DNA of 64,000 nucleotides, taken from positions 62,001 to 126,000 of the forward strand of contig JAQGIP010000071.1 in NCBI GenBank assembly GCA_028291055.1, read 5' to 3'. A program made the translations under genes and the position numbers. The stretch comes from Caulobacter sp. Its GTDB lineage: Bacteria > Pseudomonadota > Alphaproteobacteria > Caulobacterales > Caulobacteraceae. Under the pieces are notes generated by a model. It did no database searches, had not been told where the DNA came from, and saw nothing but the letters and a program-made list of their open reading frames with translations. How positions within the stretch are numbered: the stretch's first letter is position 1; each line of letters opens with the position of its first letter. Below, piece after piece: positions 10,133 to 20,232 of this stretch.

Positions 10133-11026
10133 TTAGCGGAAGGTCGGCTGCTTCCAGTTGGCCCAGATGTCGGGCAGGTCCTTCGACACCTTGTCGGGAT
10201 AGGTGGGCTGGCGCTTTTCGAGGAAGGCGGTGACCCCTTCCTTCGCGTCGCCCTGGGCGCCCCGGTATTGGATGGCGCGGCTGTCGGCCATATGGGCCTC
10301 CATCGGATGGCCGGCGCCGGCCATGCGGTAGAGCATCTGGCGGGTGAGGGCGATGGAGACCGGCGCGGTGTTGTCGGCGATCTCGCGGGCCAGGGCGCGG
10401 GCGGCGGGCAGCAGGTCTTCCGGGGCATGGACCGAGCGCACGAGGCGGCCGTCCAAAGCTTCCTGGGCCGGGAAGACGCGGCCCGTGTAGCACCACTCCA
10501 AAGCCTGCTGCAGGCCGACCAGCCTGGTCAGGAACCATGAGGAGGCCGCTTCCGGCGTGATGCCCCGGCGCGCGAAGACGAACCCGAACCGGGCCGTTGT
10601 GGAGGCCATGCGGATATCCATGGCCAGTTGCATGGTCACCCCGATGCCCACGGCCGCGCCGTTGACCGCCGCGATCACCGGCTTGAGGCTCTCGAAGATG
10701 CGCAGGGTCACGCGGCCGCCGCCGTCGCGGTAGATGTCGCCGACCTTGCCGTCCATGCGCTCGGTCGCCTTCGCGCCCGCCGCGTCATAGTCGAAGGTGG
10801 CGCCGCCGCTGCCCAGGTCGGCCCCGGCGCAGAAGGCCCGCTCGCCCGCGCCGGTGACGATGACCACCTTCACCTCGTCGTCCGCGTCGGTGACGTCGAA
10901 GGCCGCGATCATGTCGCGCATCATCTGGGTGGTAAAGGCGTTCATGCGCTCGGGGCGGTTTAAGGTGATGGTCGCGATGCCGTCCTCCACCGAATAGAGC
11001 AGGGTCTCGAATGTGGGGGCGGTCAT
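10133..11026 (-). CDS. Enoyl-CoA hydratase/isomerase (crotonase) family
   Basis: ITLNRPERMNAFT, AFCAGADLGSGG, KPVIAAVNGAAVGIGVTM. Confidence 0.9.
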   Translation of the reverse strand: MTAPTFETLLYSVEDGIATITLNRPERMNAFTTQMMRDMIAAFDVTDADDEVKVVIVTGAGERAFCAGADLGSGGATFDYDAAGAKATERMDGKVGDIYRDGGGRVTLRIFESLKPVIAAVNGAAVGIGVTMQLAMDIRMASTTARFGFVFARRGITPEAASSWFLTRLVGLQQALEWCYTGRVFPAQEALDGRLVRSVHAPEDLLPAARALAREIADNTAPVSIALTRQMLYRMAGAGHPMEAHMADSRAIQYRGAQGDAKEGVTAFLEKRQPTYPDKVSKDLPDIWANWKQPTFR

Positions 11027-11203
11027 GGCGCGTTCTCCCGGCGCTGGCGTTTGGTCGGGCGCATGAAGAAGCCCGGACGCCGGGGAAGGCAAGCGTCTCG
11101 TCCCGCTTCCCCGACGGCGCCCTTGAGGTCCCTCGCGCGGTCGGGTTCTATGGCCTACTGAACAACGATAACCGCGAATGCGGACACACTCCGGGAGGAC
11201 CAG

Positions 11204-12877
11204 ATGAGCGAAGCCATCGAAGCGGACTACATCATCGTGGGCGCGGGTTCCGCCGGGTGCGTGCTGGCCAACCGGCTGTCGGCCGACGGGCGCATCAAGG
11301 TGCTGCTGCTGGAAGCCGGCGGCGACGACCGGCCGACCAAGAACCTTTCCCAGTTCATGTCCAACATGATGATCCACATCCCGGTGGGTTATGCCCAGAC
11401 GCTGAAGGACCCGAAGGTCAACTGGCTCTATGCCACCGAGCCCGACGAGGGCACGGGCGGGCGCAGCCATGTGTGGCCGCGCGGCAAGGTGCTGGGCGGC
11501 TCGTCCTCCATCAACGGCCTGCTCTACATCCGCGGCCAGCACGCCGACTATGACGGCTGGCGCCAGCTGGGCTGCGAAGGGTGGGGCTGGGACGACTGCG
11601 CCCCCTATTTCCAGCGCGCCCAGCACCAGGAGCGCAAGGGCATGGGCCCCGGCCACGGCACGGGCGGGCCGCTCAACGTCTCCGACGTCACCGAGGGGCA
11701 TGTGGTGTCCGACGCCGTCGTGGAGGCCTGTGTCGAAGCCGGCATCCCACGCAACGCCGACATCAACGGCGAGGAGCAGGAGGGCGTCGCCTACTACCAG
11801 CTCACCGTGAAGAACGGCCAGCGCTGCTCGGCCGCCGTGGCCTATCTGCACCCGGCCATGAACCGCGCCAACCTGCGGGTGGAGACCAACGCCCTGGCTT
11901 CCAGGGTGATCTTCGAAGGCAAGAAGGCGATCGGGGTGGAGTTCACCCAGAACGGCGTCAAGCGCGTGGCCAAGGCGTCGCGCGAGGTGATCCTGGCCGG
12001 CGGGGCGGTCAACTCGCCCCAGCTGCTGCAGCTGTCGGGCGTCGGGCCGGCCAAGCTGCTGAAGCAACATGGCATCGCCGTGGTGTCCGACCTCAAGGGC
12101 GTCGGCGAGAACCTGCAGGACCACTATGTGATGTCGGTCAGCTACCGGCTGAAGCCTGGGACCATCAGCGTCAATGAGCTGTCCAAAGGCGGCCGCATGG
12201 TCGGCGAGGCATTCAAATATCTCTTCCAGCGCAAGGGCCTGCTGACCCTGTCGGCCGCCCATATCGCGGCCTTCTGCAAGTCGCGCCCGGACCTGTCGGG
12301 CCCCGATATCCAATTCCACATCCTTCCGGCCACCATGGATACCGACAAGCTGGTCAATGAGCAGAAGATGGAGCTGGAGGGCCTGCCCGGCCTGACCATC
12401 GCGCCGTGCCAGTTGCGGCCCGAGAGCCGGGGCCATATCCGCATCAAGTCGGCCGACCCCTCGGCCCACCCGGCCATCACCGCCAACTACCTGGCCGATC
12501 CGCTGGATCAGGAGGTGGCCGTGGCCGGGCTGAAGTGGGCGCGCAAGATCGCCGCCCAGCCGGCGCTCGCCCCCTTCATCGAGCATGAGAGAATGCCGGG
12601 GCCCGGCTTCGAGACCGACGAGATGTTGCTGGCCTATGCCCGCGCGGCGGGCTCGACCATCTATCACCCGGTCGGCACCTGCCAGATGGGCCACGGGCCT
12701 TCGGCGGTGGTCGATCCGCAGCTGAAGGTGCACGGCGTGGAGGGCCTTCGCGTGGTCGATGCCTCGGTGATGCCGCGCCTGGTTTCGGGCAACACCAACG
12801 CCCCCACCATCATGATCGCCGAAAAGGCCGCCGACATGATCCTGGGCAAGGCCCCCGCCGCCGCCCTCGCCGCCTGA
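11204..12877 (+). CDS. GMC family oxidoreductase (choline dehydrogenase-like)
   Basis: ADYIIVGAGSAGCVLANRLS, GGSSSINGLLYIRG, ILAGGAVNSPQLLQLSGVGP, HPVGTCQMG. Confidence 0.92.
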   Translation: MSEAIEADYIIVGAGSAGCVLANRLSADGRIKVLLLEAGGDDRPTKNLSQFMSNMMIHIPVGYAQTLKDPKVNWLYATEPDEGTGGRSHVWPRGKVLGGSSSINGLLYIRGQHADYDGWRQLGCEGWGWDDCAPYFQRAQHQERKGMGPGHGTGGPLNVSDVTEGHVVSDAVVEACVEAGIPRNADINGEEQEGVAYYQLTVKNGQRCSAAVAYLHPAMNRANLRVETNALASRVIFEGKKAIGVEFTQNGVKRVAKASREVILAGGAVNSPQLLQLSGVGPAKLLKQHGIAVVSDLKGVGENLQDHYVMSVSYRLKPGTISVNELSKGGRMVGEAFKYLFQRKGLLTLSAAHIAAFCKSRPDLSGPDIQFHILPATMDTDKLVNEQKMELEGLPGLTIAPCQLRPESRGHIRIKSADPSAHPAITANYLADPLDQEVAVAGLKWARKIAAQPALAPFIEHERMPGPGFETDEMLLAYARAAGSTIYHPVGTCQMGHGPSAVVDPQLKVHGVEGLRVVDASVMPRLVSGNTNAPTIMIAEKAADMILGKAPAAALAA

Positions 12878-12901
12878 CCCCTGCTAGCCTCGAGTAGCCC
12901 C

Positions 12902-14443
12902 ATGCATCCGATCCATCACGCCAAGACCCACCCCGACAAGGCCGCCTACATCATGGCCTCGACCGGGGAGACGGTGACCTACAAGGAACTCGACGAACGG
13001 GCCAACCAGGGCGCGCACCTGTTCCGCTCCATGGGGCTGAAGGCGGGCGACGGCATCGCCATCCTGATGGAGAACAACAGCCGCTATTTCGAGGTGGTCT
13101 ATGCCGCCGAGCGCTGCGGCCTCTATTTCACGGCCATCGCCAGCAAGCTGACGCCGGGCGAGGTCGAATACATCGTCAAGGATTGCGGGGCCGGCGCCTT
13201 CATCACCTCCGCCGCCCTGTCGCCCGCCGCCGCCGAGATCGCGCCCCTGATCCCGGGCGTGCCGCTGTTCATGTGCAACGGCGCCACCGGACCCTTCGCC
13301 AGCTTCGAGGAGGCCCGCTCGGCCTTCCCGACCACGCCGATCGACGATCCGTCGCTGGGCCAGGCCATGCTCTATTCCTCCGGCACCACCGGCCGCCCCA
13401 AGGGCGTGCGGCGCGCGCCCCTCGAAGGCGGGCTGGGCGAAGCCTATGGCGCGCTGGCCACCCTGGCCATGGTCCTCTACGGGGCGACGCCGGACAGTGT
13501 CTATCTGTCGCCCGCGCCCCTCTATCACGCCGCGCCCCTGGGCTGGACGATGGGGTTCCTGCAGCTGGGCGCGACCATCGTGGTGATGGAGAAGTTCGAC
13601 GCCGAGAAGGCGCTGGAATACGTCGAGCGCTATAAGGTCACCCAGGCCCAGTGGGTGCCGACCCACTTCGTGCGCATGCTGAAACTGCCGCCGGAGGCGC
13701 GCACCCACTACGACATGTCGTCGCTGAAGCAGGTGTTCCACGCCGCCGCCCCCTGCCCCGTGCCGGTGAAGGAACAGATGATCGCCTGGTGGGGCCCGAT
13801 CATCAGCGAGTACTATGCCGGCACCGAGGGCAACGGCTTCAGCGCGCTGAACTCGCACGAGTGGCTGGAGCACAAGGGCTCGGTCGGCAAGGGCCTGACC
13901 GCCGAGGTCAAGATTTGCGACGACGACGGCGAGCCCCTGCCGCCGCGCACCGAGGGCGCGGTCTTCTTCGCCGGCGGCGGGGTGTTTGAATACTACAAGG
14001 ACCCCAAGAAGACCGCCGAGAGCACCAACCAGTATGGCTGGACGACGCTCGGCGACGTGGGTTGGGTCGACGAGGAGGGCTATCTCTACCTCACCGACCG
14101 CAAGAGCTTCATGATCATCTCCGGCGGGGTGAACATCTATCCGCAGGAGATCGAGAACCTGCTGGTGACCCACCCCAAGGTGGCCGACGTGGCCGTGGTG
14201 GGTGCGCCGGACGAAGAGATGGGCGAGAAGGTGGTGGCCGTCATCCAGCCGGTCGACTGGGCCATGGCGGGCGAGGAGTTGGCCGCCGAGCTGATGGCCT
14301 TCACCCGCGCCGGCATCAGCCACATCAAGGCGCCGCGCCAGATCGACTTCATGCGCGAGCTGCCGCGTCACGACACCGGCAAGATCTACAAGCGCCTGAT
14401 CCGCGACGCCTACTGGGGCAAGGCCGACAGCAAGATCGTCTGA
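12902..14443 (+). CDS. Acyl-CoA synthetase (AMP-forming)
   Basis: LYSSGTTGRPKGVRR, YYAGTEGNG, GDVGWVDEEGYLYLTDRKSFMIISGGVNIYPQEIE, DTGKIYKR. Confidence 0.92.
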   Translation: MHPIHHAKTHPDKAAYIMASTGETVTYKELDERANQGAHLFRSMGLKAGDGIAILMENNSRYFEVVYAAERCGLYFTAIASKLTPGEVEYIVKDCGAGAFITSAALSPAAAEIAPLIPGVPLFMCNGATGPFASFEEARSAFPTTPIDDPSLGQAMLYSSGTTGRPKGVRRAPLEGGLGEAYGALATLAMVLYGATPDSVYLSPAPLYHAAPLGWTMGFLQLGATIVVMEKFDAEKALEYVERYKVTQAQWVPTHFVRMLKLPPEARTHYDMSSLKQVFHAAAPCPVPVKEQMIAWWGPIISEYYAGTEGNGFSALNSHEWLEHKGSVGKGLTAEVKICDDDGEPLPPRTEGAVFFAGGGVFEYYKDPKKTAESTNQYGWTTLGDVGWVDEEGYLYLTDRKSFMIISGGVNIYPQEIENLLVTHPKVADVAVVGAPDEEMGEKVVAVIQPVDWAMAGEELAAELMAFTRAGISHIKAPRQIDFMRELPRHDTGKIYKRLIRDAYWGKADSKIV

Positions 14444-14737
14444 GCGGAAGACCGCTTCAGGTCTGTCGACCGCCCGACGCGGGATGCGCCGCTATTCACA
14501 AACCAATATTCAGCAACAATTGGCTGAAAGGTTGCCCACGCCCAGCAATAAGCTGAGTAATTCCCGCGTATCGCGCCGATAACTCTGTGTCTCAAAATGG
14601 TACAGGCTGCGACACTTTGGTAATTCATGCCAGCACTTATAGTTACCCTGTAATCAACCAAAGAAAATCATCAGATCGCAATTGGTGATCCCCATAGTGA
14701 CCCTCAGTACGGGGCGCTTCTTCGGGGTTTGATACAG

Positions 14738-17700
14738 ATGACTACGGAACAACTGGCGTTCGTCGGGGCAGAAGGCTACGGCGCGGATACCAGCGGCGGA
14801 CGGGGCGGGGCGGTCGTCACCGTCACCAACCTGAACGACAGCGGCGTGGGCTCGCTGCGCTGGGCGCTTGAAGACCTGAGCGGTCCGCGCACGGTCGTCT
14901 TCGCCGTCAACGGGACCATCCATCTCGACAGCCAAATCCTGATCCAGAACGGCGACGTCACCATCGCCGGCCAGACCTCGGCGGGCGACGGCATCACCGT
15001 CGAGGGGGCGCGCATCCGGGTGAAGGCCGACGACGTCATCGTGCGCGGCATGCACTTCCGTCCCGGCGACAGCGCCGAAGGCCAGCCGGCCGGCGACCGT
15101 GACGGCATCATGGTCGGCACCACCGACTTCCAGCTGAAGAACGTCATCATCGACCACAACTCCTTCGAGTGGGCGACCGACGAGAACGTCGACATCCAGG
15201 GCAACGTGACGAACATCACGGTGTCCAACAACCTCATCGCGTCCGGCCTCAGCCACTCCATCCATCCGGAGGGTGAACACTCCAAGGGCCTGCTGATCTC
15301 CAACTGGAGCAGCACCGACGGCGCCTATGACACCAACATCACGGTCGTCAAAAACCTGTTCGCCGACAACATGGACCGCAACCCGGAAGTCCGGGCGGGC
15401 CAGAACATCGAGCTGATCAACAACTACACCTTCAATCCGGGCCGCGGCGACCGCGTGTTCGCGATCGGCGGCGGGTCGAGCGGGACCCTGGTCACCACCG
15501 TGGCGGTGATCGGCAACGTCATCCAGGACGCCAACAGCAGCACCAACACCTCCAAGTCGCCGATCAACCTGACCACCATGGCGGCGGGCAGCGGCGTCTA
15601 TGTCTCCGACAACCTGTGGACCAAGCTGGCGGCCAACGCGCAGGGCGACCAGGCCCAGGGGCTTCTGCAACAGGATACCGGCGGGCTGAAGTATTCCACC
15701 GGCCAGGCCATCTTCGCCGGCAGCACCGTCAACATCCTGGATAGCACCCAGGTAAAGGGCTACGTGCTGGCCAATGTGGGCGCCAACGCCGCCTCGCGCG
15801 ACGCGGTCGACCAGGCGGTCATCAATGGGGTGCTGAGCGGCACGGGAGCGATTATCGACACCGTCGCCCAGGCCGGCGGCGCGCCGGCTCAGGTCACTGT
15901 CCAGGCTGCCGTCGACACCGACAAGGACGGCATGCCCAACTGGTTCGAGGACCTGTACGGCTTCAACTCCAAGGTCGCCGACAACAACGGCGACAAGGAC
16001 GGCGACGGCTATACGAACATCGAGGAATACATCAACGGCCTGATCAGCGGCTTCGACCTGCCCCTGGCCAAGACCGTGATCATCACCAACGCCTCGAACG
16101 CCGCCATCGACACCATCGTCTTCAACGCCGCCAGCCTGGTCACGCCCAGCACCATCCAGGGCTTCAACTCCGCCCAAGGCGACCGCCTCGACCTGTCGTC
16201 GCTGCTGACCGGCTACCACGCCGGCGTCGACAAGCTGGCCGACTTCGTCAACCTGACCGTCGTCAACGGCACGGCGGTGCTGACCATCGACCGCGACGGC
16301 ACGGGCTCGGCCTATGTGGCCCAGGTCCTGGCCACCATCACCAACGGCACGGGCCTGGTGCTGTCCAACACCATCAAGGGCGCCACGCTCGCCGACAACG
16401 TCCCCAACACGGCCGCGTCGACGACCACGACCGGCTCTTCATCGACCACGACGGGCGGCACGACCTCCGGCTCCGGCTCCACCACCGTCACCTACGCCCT
16501 GCAGAACGGCGGCGCCGGCAACGACACCCTGAACGGCAGCAAGAACGCCGACCACCAGGTGGGCAATGCCGGCAACGACACCCTGATCGGCAACGAGGGC
16601 AACGACTGGCTCGAGGGCGGCGACGGCAACGACAACCTCAACGGCAACTCGGGCGCCGACCGCATGGTCGGCGGCGCGGGCAACGACAGCTACGGCGTCG
16701 ACAACGTCGGCGACCAGATCGTCGAGGACGTGGACGGCGGCATCGACCAGGTCACCAGCACCATCACCTATGTGCTGAGCGACAACCTGGAAAACCTGAC
16801 CCTCTCCGGCTCGGCCAACATCGACGGGACGGGCAACGGGCTCGACAACAAGCTGAACGGCAACGACGGCGTCAACGTCCTGACCGGCGGCGCGGGCGTG
16901 GACCAGCTGTTCGGCGGCGCGGGCAACGACACCCTGTTCGGCGGCGACGGCGCCGACAAGCTGGACGGCGGCGCGGGCGCTGACCGCATGGAAGGCGGCG
17001 CGGGCGACGACCTCTATTTCGTCGACGCCACCGCGGACGTCATCGTCGAAGGCCTCAACGCCGGCCTGGACTCGGTGTCCTCCACCGCCACCTACACCCT
17101 GACCGACAACGTCGAGAACCTGACCCTGACCGGCACGGCGGCGATCAACGGCACGGGCAATGCGCTCGACAACAAGATCGTCGGCAACGCGGCGGCCAAC
17201 GTGCTGAGCGGCAATGACGGCGCCGACCAGATCACGGCGGGCGACGGCGCCGACACCCTCTACGGCGGGGCCGGCAACGACAAGCTCGACGGCGGCCTGG
17301 GCGCCGACCGGATGGACGGCGGCGCGGGCGACGACACCTATGTGATCGACAACGCCGGCGACGTGATCGTCGAAGGGCTGAACGGCGGCGTCGACCAGGT
17401 GACCAGCACGGTGACCTACGCGATGAGCGCCAACGTGGACAACCTGACCCTGTCGGGCACGGCGGCCATCAACGGCACGGGCAATGATCTCGACAACAAG
17501 ATCACCGGCAACGCCGCCAACAACACCCTGACCGGCGGCGCGGGCGCGGACACCCTCACCGGGGCCGCCGGCAACGACACGCTGAACGGCGGCGATGGAG
17601 CCGACAAGCTGGACGGCGGGGTCGGCAACGACTTCCTGATCGGCGGCCTGGGCAAGGACACCATGACCGGCGGCGACGGCTCCGACACCTTCGTCTTCAA

Positions 17701-18055
17701 GGCCGGCGACAGCAGCCTCGACGCGGCGACCATGGACGTCATCAACGACTTCGTCATGGGCGTCGACAAGCTGGACCTGGATATCGTCAACGGCTCCATG
17801 AAGGGCGCCGCCTACGCCGAGGACTGGATCACCACCAACAACTATGCCGACGCCCTGGTGAAGGCCAAGGCGCTGATGTCCCACGGCGACAAGTCGGTGG
17901 TGTTCGTCGCCGGCAAGACCGATGGCTGGGTGTTCTGGAACACCGACTCCAACTTCACCACGCCCGACCAGGCGGTGATGCTGAAGGCGGCCGGTTCGCC
18001 GGACATCAACACCTTCCACAGCGTCCACGAACTGGCGGTCACCGACTTCATGTGA
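14738..18055 (+). CDS. Pectate-lyase-like beta-helix protein with Ca-binding segment and RTX repeats; probable type I secretion substrate
   Basis: GGRGGAVVTVTNLNDSGVGSLRWAL...TIAGQTSAGDGITVEGARIRVKADDVIVRGMHFRPGD...IDHNSFEWATDE; DTDKDGMPNWFEDLYGFN; many GGAGNDTLxG nonapeptides; no N-terminal signal peptide. Confidence 0.88.
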   Translation: MTTEQLAFVGAEGYGADTSGGRGGAVVTVTNLNDSGVGSLRWALEDLSGPRTVVFAVNGTIHLDSQILIQNGDVTIAGQTSAGDGITVEGARIRVKADDVIVRGMHFRPGDSAEGQPAGDRDGIMVGTTDFQLKNVIIDHNSFEWATDENVDIQGNVTNITVSNNLIASGLSHSIHPEGEHSKGLLISNWSSTDGAYDTNITVVKNLFADNMDRNPEVRAGQNIELINNYTFNPGRGDRVFAIGGGSSGTLVTTVAVIGNVIQDANSSTNTSKSPINLTTMAAGSGVYVSDNLWTKLAANAQGDQAQGLLQQDTGGLKYSTGQAIFAGSTVNILDSTQVKGYVLANVGANAASRDAVDQAVINGVLSGTGAIIDTVAQAGGAPAQVTVQAAVDTDKDGMPNWFEDLYGFNSKVADNNGDKDGDGYTNIEEYINGLISGFDLPLAKTVIITNASNAAIDTIVFNAASLVTPSTIQGFNSAQGDRLDLSSLLTGYHAGVDKLADFVNLTVVNGTAVLTIDRDGTGSAYVAQVLATITNGTGLVLSNTIKGATLADNVPNTAASTTTTGSSSTTTGGTTSGSGSTTVTYALQNGGAGNDTLNGSKNADHQVGNAGNDTLIGNEGNDWLEGGDGNDNLNGNSGADRMVGGAGNDSYGVDNVGDQIVEDVDGGIDQVTSTITYVLSDNLENLTLSGSANIDGTGNGLDNKLNGNDGVNVLTGGAGVDQLFGGAGNDTLFGGDGADKLDGGAGADRMEGGAGDDLYFVDATADVIVEGLNAGLDSVSSTATYTLTDNVENLTLTGTAAINGTGNALDNKIVGNAAANVLSGNDGADQITAGDGADTLYGGAGNDKLDGGLGADRMDGGAGDDTYVIDNAGDVIVEGLNGGVDQVTSTVTYAMSANVDNLTLSGTAAINGTGNDLDNKITGNAANNTLTGGAGADTLTGAAGNDTLNGGDGADKLDGGVGNDFLIGGLGKDTMTGGDGSDTFVFKAGDSSLDAATMDVINDFVMGVDKLDLDIVNGSMKGAAYAEDWITTNNYADALVKAKALMSHGDKSVVFVAGKTDGWVFWNTDSNFTTPDQAVMLKAAGSPDINTFHSVHELAVTDFM
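16655..17626 (+). repeat. Three tandem 324-bp (108-aa) RTX modules
   Basis: GADRM(V/E/D)GGAGxD... starts at 16655, 16979 and 17303, exactly 324 bp apart, each with STxTYxLxxNxxNLTLxGxAxIxGTGNxLDNK. Confidence 0.85.
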
Positions 18056-18148
18056 TCCCTCGCCTCCGATCCGTCCCGCCGATGTGAGGACGCCGGCGGG
18101 GCGGACCTGTCCCCTGGGGCAGGCGTTCCGGCAGGCAGCGCTCGGAAC

Positions 18149-18991
18149 TCAGGCGAAGGAAGCGGCGGCGGCCTTCAGGGTCGCCGCCGTTGCCATGTCC
18201 GCCGGGAAGAAGCTTTCGACCGCCAGCTCCGACAGGGTCACGTCCACGGGCGTGCCGAAGATGGTGGTGGTGCTGAGGAAGCTGAGCACCCCCATCTCGG
18301 TGGCGATGCGGAAGGGCACGGCGATACCGCCATAGGGCGCGCTCTCCACATCGGGCGCGCGCTCGCCCTGGGGTGCGGGGAACGCCTCCAGCTCCGCCCT
18401 GAGGTCGGCCAGGACCGGGTCGCCGCTGGCGCGCACCTGCTGGCCCAGCCGGTGCAGCAGGTGGGCGCGCCATTCCGCCAGGTTGACGATCCTGGGCGCG
18501 ATGCCGCCCGGATGCAGACTGAGGCGCAGCACATTGACCCGGCCTTCCAGCAGCCTTGGATCGACCCCCGCGATCAGGGGCGCGACCGCGCGGTTGGCCG
18601 CGACCATGGTCCAGTGGCGGTCCACCGCCAGGGCGGGCCAGGGCTCATGGCCCTTCAGCACCAGCTCCACCACCTGGCGCGCCGCCGACAAGGCCGGATC
18701 ATCCAGCGCCCGCTCGGGATAGATGGGGGCGTAACCCGCGGCGACCAGCATCAGGTTGCGCTCCCTCAGAGGCGTTTCCAGCTGCTCGGCCAGGCGCAGC
18801 ACCATGGCCCGGCTGGCGGCCGAGCGGCCGGTTTCCAGGAAGCTCAGGTGGCGGGCGGAAATCTCCGCCTCCAGCGCCAGGTCCAGCTGGCTCATCCGCC
18901 GCCGGCGGCGCCATTCGCGCAGGTGATCGCCCAGGGTGGGCGCGCCGGTCGGCCGGGCGGCGGGGGTCGCATCCGTATAGGTCATGGCCAC
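18149..18991 (-). CDS. XRE family regulator with MmyB-like ligand-binding domain
   Basis: HTH LGDHLREWRRRRRMSQLDLALEAEISARHLSFLETGRSAAS followed by MmyB-like WPALAVDRHWTMVAANRAV. Confidence 0.85.
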   Translation of the reverse strand: MAMTYTDATPAARPTGAPTLGDHLREWRRRRRMSQLDLALEAEISARHLSFLETGRSAASRAMVLRLAEQLETPLRERNLMLVAAGYAPIYPERALDDPALSAARQVVELVLKGHEPWPALAVDRHWTMVAANRAVAPLIAGVDPRLLEGRVNVLRLSLHPGGIAPRIVNLAEWRAHLLHRLGQQVRASGDPVLADLRAELEAFPAPQGERAPDVESAPYGGIAVPFRIATEMGVLSFLSTTTIFGTPVDVTLSELAVESFFPADMATAATLKAAAASFA

Positions 18992-19094
18992 AGGCTACGC
19001 CCCGGGGCGGGGCCGTCCAATTACCTGGCGCGTAATCGACGGGCAGGGGCAAGGCGGCCAGCATTGGGACATCGACCAAGCCAAGGAGGCTCCC

Positions 19095-19469
19095 ATGCCC
19101 AAAGACATCAACGACCCCAACACCATCCTCGTCGACCGCTATGTGGCCGGCTGGAACGCCACCGACGCCGAGACCCGCCGTGACCTGGTGGCCGGCGCCT
19201 GGACCGAAACCGGCCGCTACCTCGACCCCGTGATGCACGGCGAGGGCCACGACGGCATCGACGCGATGCTTGCCGGGGTGCAGCAACAGTTCCCCGGCTT
19301 CGTGCTGCGCCGCACCAGCCCGGTGGATAGCCACAACGGCCAAGTCCGCTTCGCCTGGGAACTGGGCCCCGAGGGCGGGCAAGCCCCGGTCGCCGGCATC
19401 GACATCGGCGTCGTGAGCGACGACGGCCGCCTTCAGGCCATCACCGGCTTCCTGGACCGCGTTCCGTAG
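19095..19469 (+). CDS. SnoaL/NTF2-like protein
   Basis: AGGAGG at 19084 then MPKDINDPNTILVDRYVAGWNATDAETRRDLV; 124 aa; divergent from the XRE regulator. Confidence 0.75.
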   Translation: MPKDINDPNTILVDRYVAGWNATDAETRRDLVAGAWTETGRYLDPVMHGEGHDGIDAMLAGVQQQFPGFVLRRTSPVDSHNGQVRFAWELGPEGGQAPVAGIDIGVVSDDGRLQAITGFLDRVP

Positions 19470-19597
19470 TCCTCCCCCGCGAAGACGGGGGGAGGTGTCG
19501 CGAAGCGACGGAGGGGGCGCACTTCTGCAACCCACATGAACGCCCCCTCCGGCCCTGCGGGCCACCTCCCCCTGTCGCTGCGCGTCGGGGGAGGACT
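19468..19597. repeat. Long imperfect intergenic palindrome (REP-like)
   Basis: Left arm gtcctccccc...ggggggaggtgtcgcgaagcgacggagggggcg matches reverse complement of right arm cgccccctccggccctgcgggccacctccccctgtcgctgcgcgtcgggggaggac. Confidence 0.7.
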
Positions 19598-19672
19598 GGG
19601 CCTTCTTTTGCGTGACAGCGCCGAAGGGCCGTTGCATGAACCGCGCAAGGACGAAATCGCGGAGGGATCCCC

Positions 19673-20122
19673 ATGCTTGAAGTGGCCTACAAGGACCTGC
19701 CGACCCTGGTCGGCAAGGAGATCGGCGTCTCCGACTGGCTGGAAATCACCCAGGAGCGGGTCAACCAGTTCGCCGAGGCCACCAACGACCATCAGTGGAT
19801 CCACGTCGACGTCGAGCGCGCCACCCGCGAGATCGGCGGCCCCATCGCGCACGGCTACCTGACGCTGTCGCTGATCCCCTTCCTGGGCTCGGCCCTGTTG
19901 AAGGTCACCGGCGTGACGCGCGGCATCAACTACGGCTCCGACAAGGTGCGTTTCACCAACATGGTGCGCGTCGGCAAACGCGTGCGCATGCGCCAGAAGC
20001 TGCTGGCCTGCGAGGCCAAGGCGGGCGGCCTGCAGATGAAGAACGAATGCACGATCGAGATCGAGGGCGAAGAGCGCCCGGCCTGCGTGGCCGAGACGAT
20101 CTCGGTGGTCTACGGGGCTTAA
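19673..20122 (+). CDS. MaoC-like dehydratase / (R)-enoyl-CoA hydratase
   Basis: WLEITQERVNQFAEATNDHQWIHVD...GGPIAHGYLTLSL. Confidence 0.92.
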   Translation: MLEVAYKDLPTLVGKEIGVSDWLEITQERVNQFAEATNDHQWIHVDVERATREIGGPIAHGYLTLSLIPFLGSALLKVTGVTRGINYGSDKVRFTNMVRVGKRVRMRQKLLACEAKAGGLQMKNECTIEIEGEERPACVAETISVVYGA

Positions 20123-20126
20123 GACC

Positions 20127-20232
20127 CTAGAGCGTTGTCCGCTCCGATAGGATCGGAGCGGCGCTCCAGCTATTTGTCTTGTCGCGCTTTTCGGCGGCGA
20201 ACCGGTATCCACTTCGCCGGAAAGCGCTCTAG
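20127..20232. repeat. Palindromic intergenic element with nested hairpins
   Basis: Outer 8-bp perfect arms ctagagcg...cgctctag; inner cgctccgat-agg-atcggagcg (9-bp perfect); second inner hairpin ttcggcggcgaa...ttcgccggaa. Confidence 0.7.

Noticed and set aside
10133-12733. 866-aa minus-strand ORF including the crotonase
   Set aside because: Only the part from 11026 downwards is the real crotonase; the rest is antisense to the GMC oxidoreductase and is Gly/His/Arg-rich shadow sequence.
16655-17626. Regular repeats considered as CRISPR or satellite DNA
   Set aside because: The 324-bp period is in frame and encodes RTX modules; no CRISPR array or cas genes seen in the window.
16439-18028. 529-aa minus-strand ORF with repetitive Val/Ala sequence
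   Set aside because: Antisense of RTX repeats; periodicity comes from the plus-strand coding repeats.
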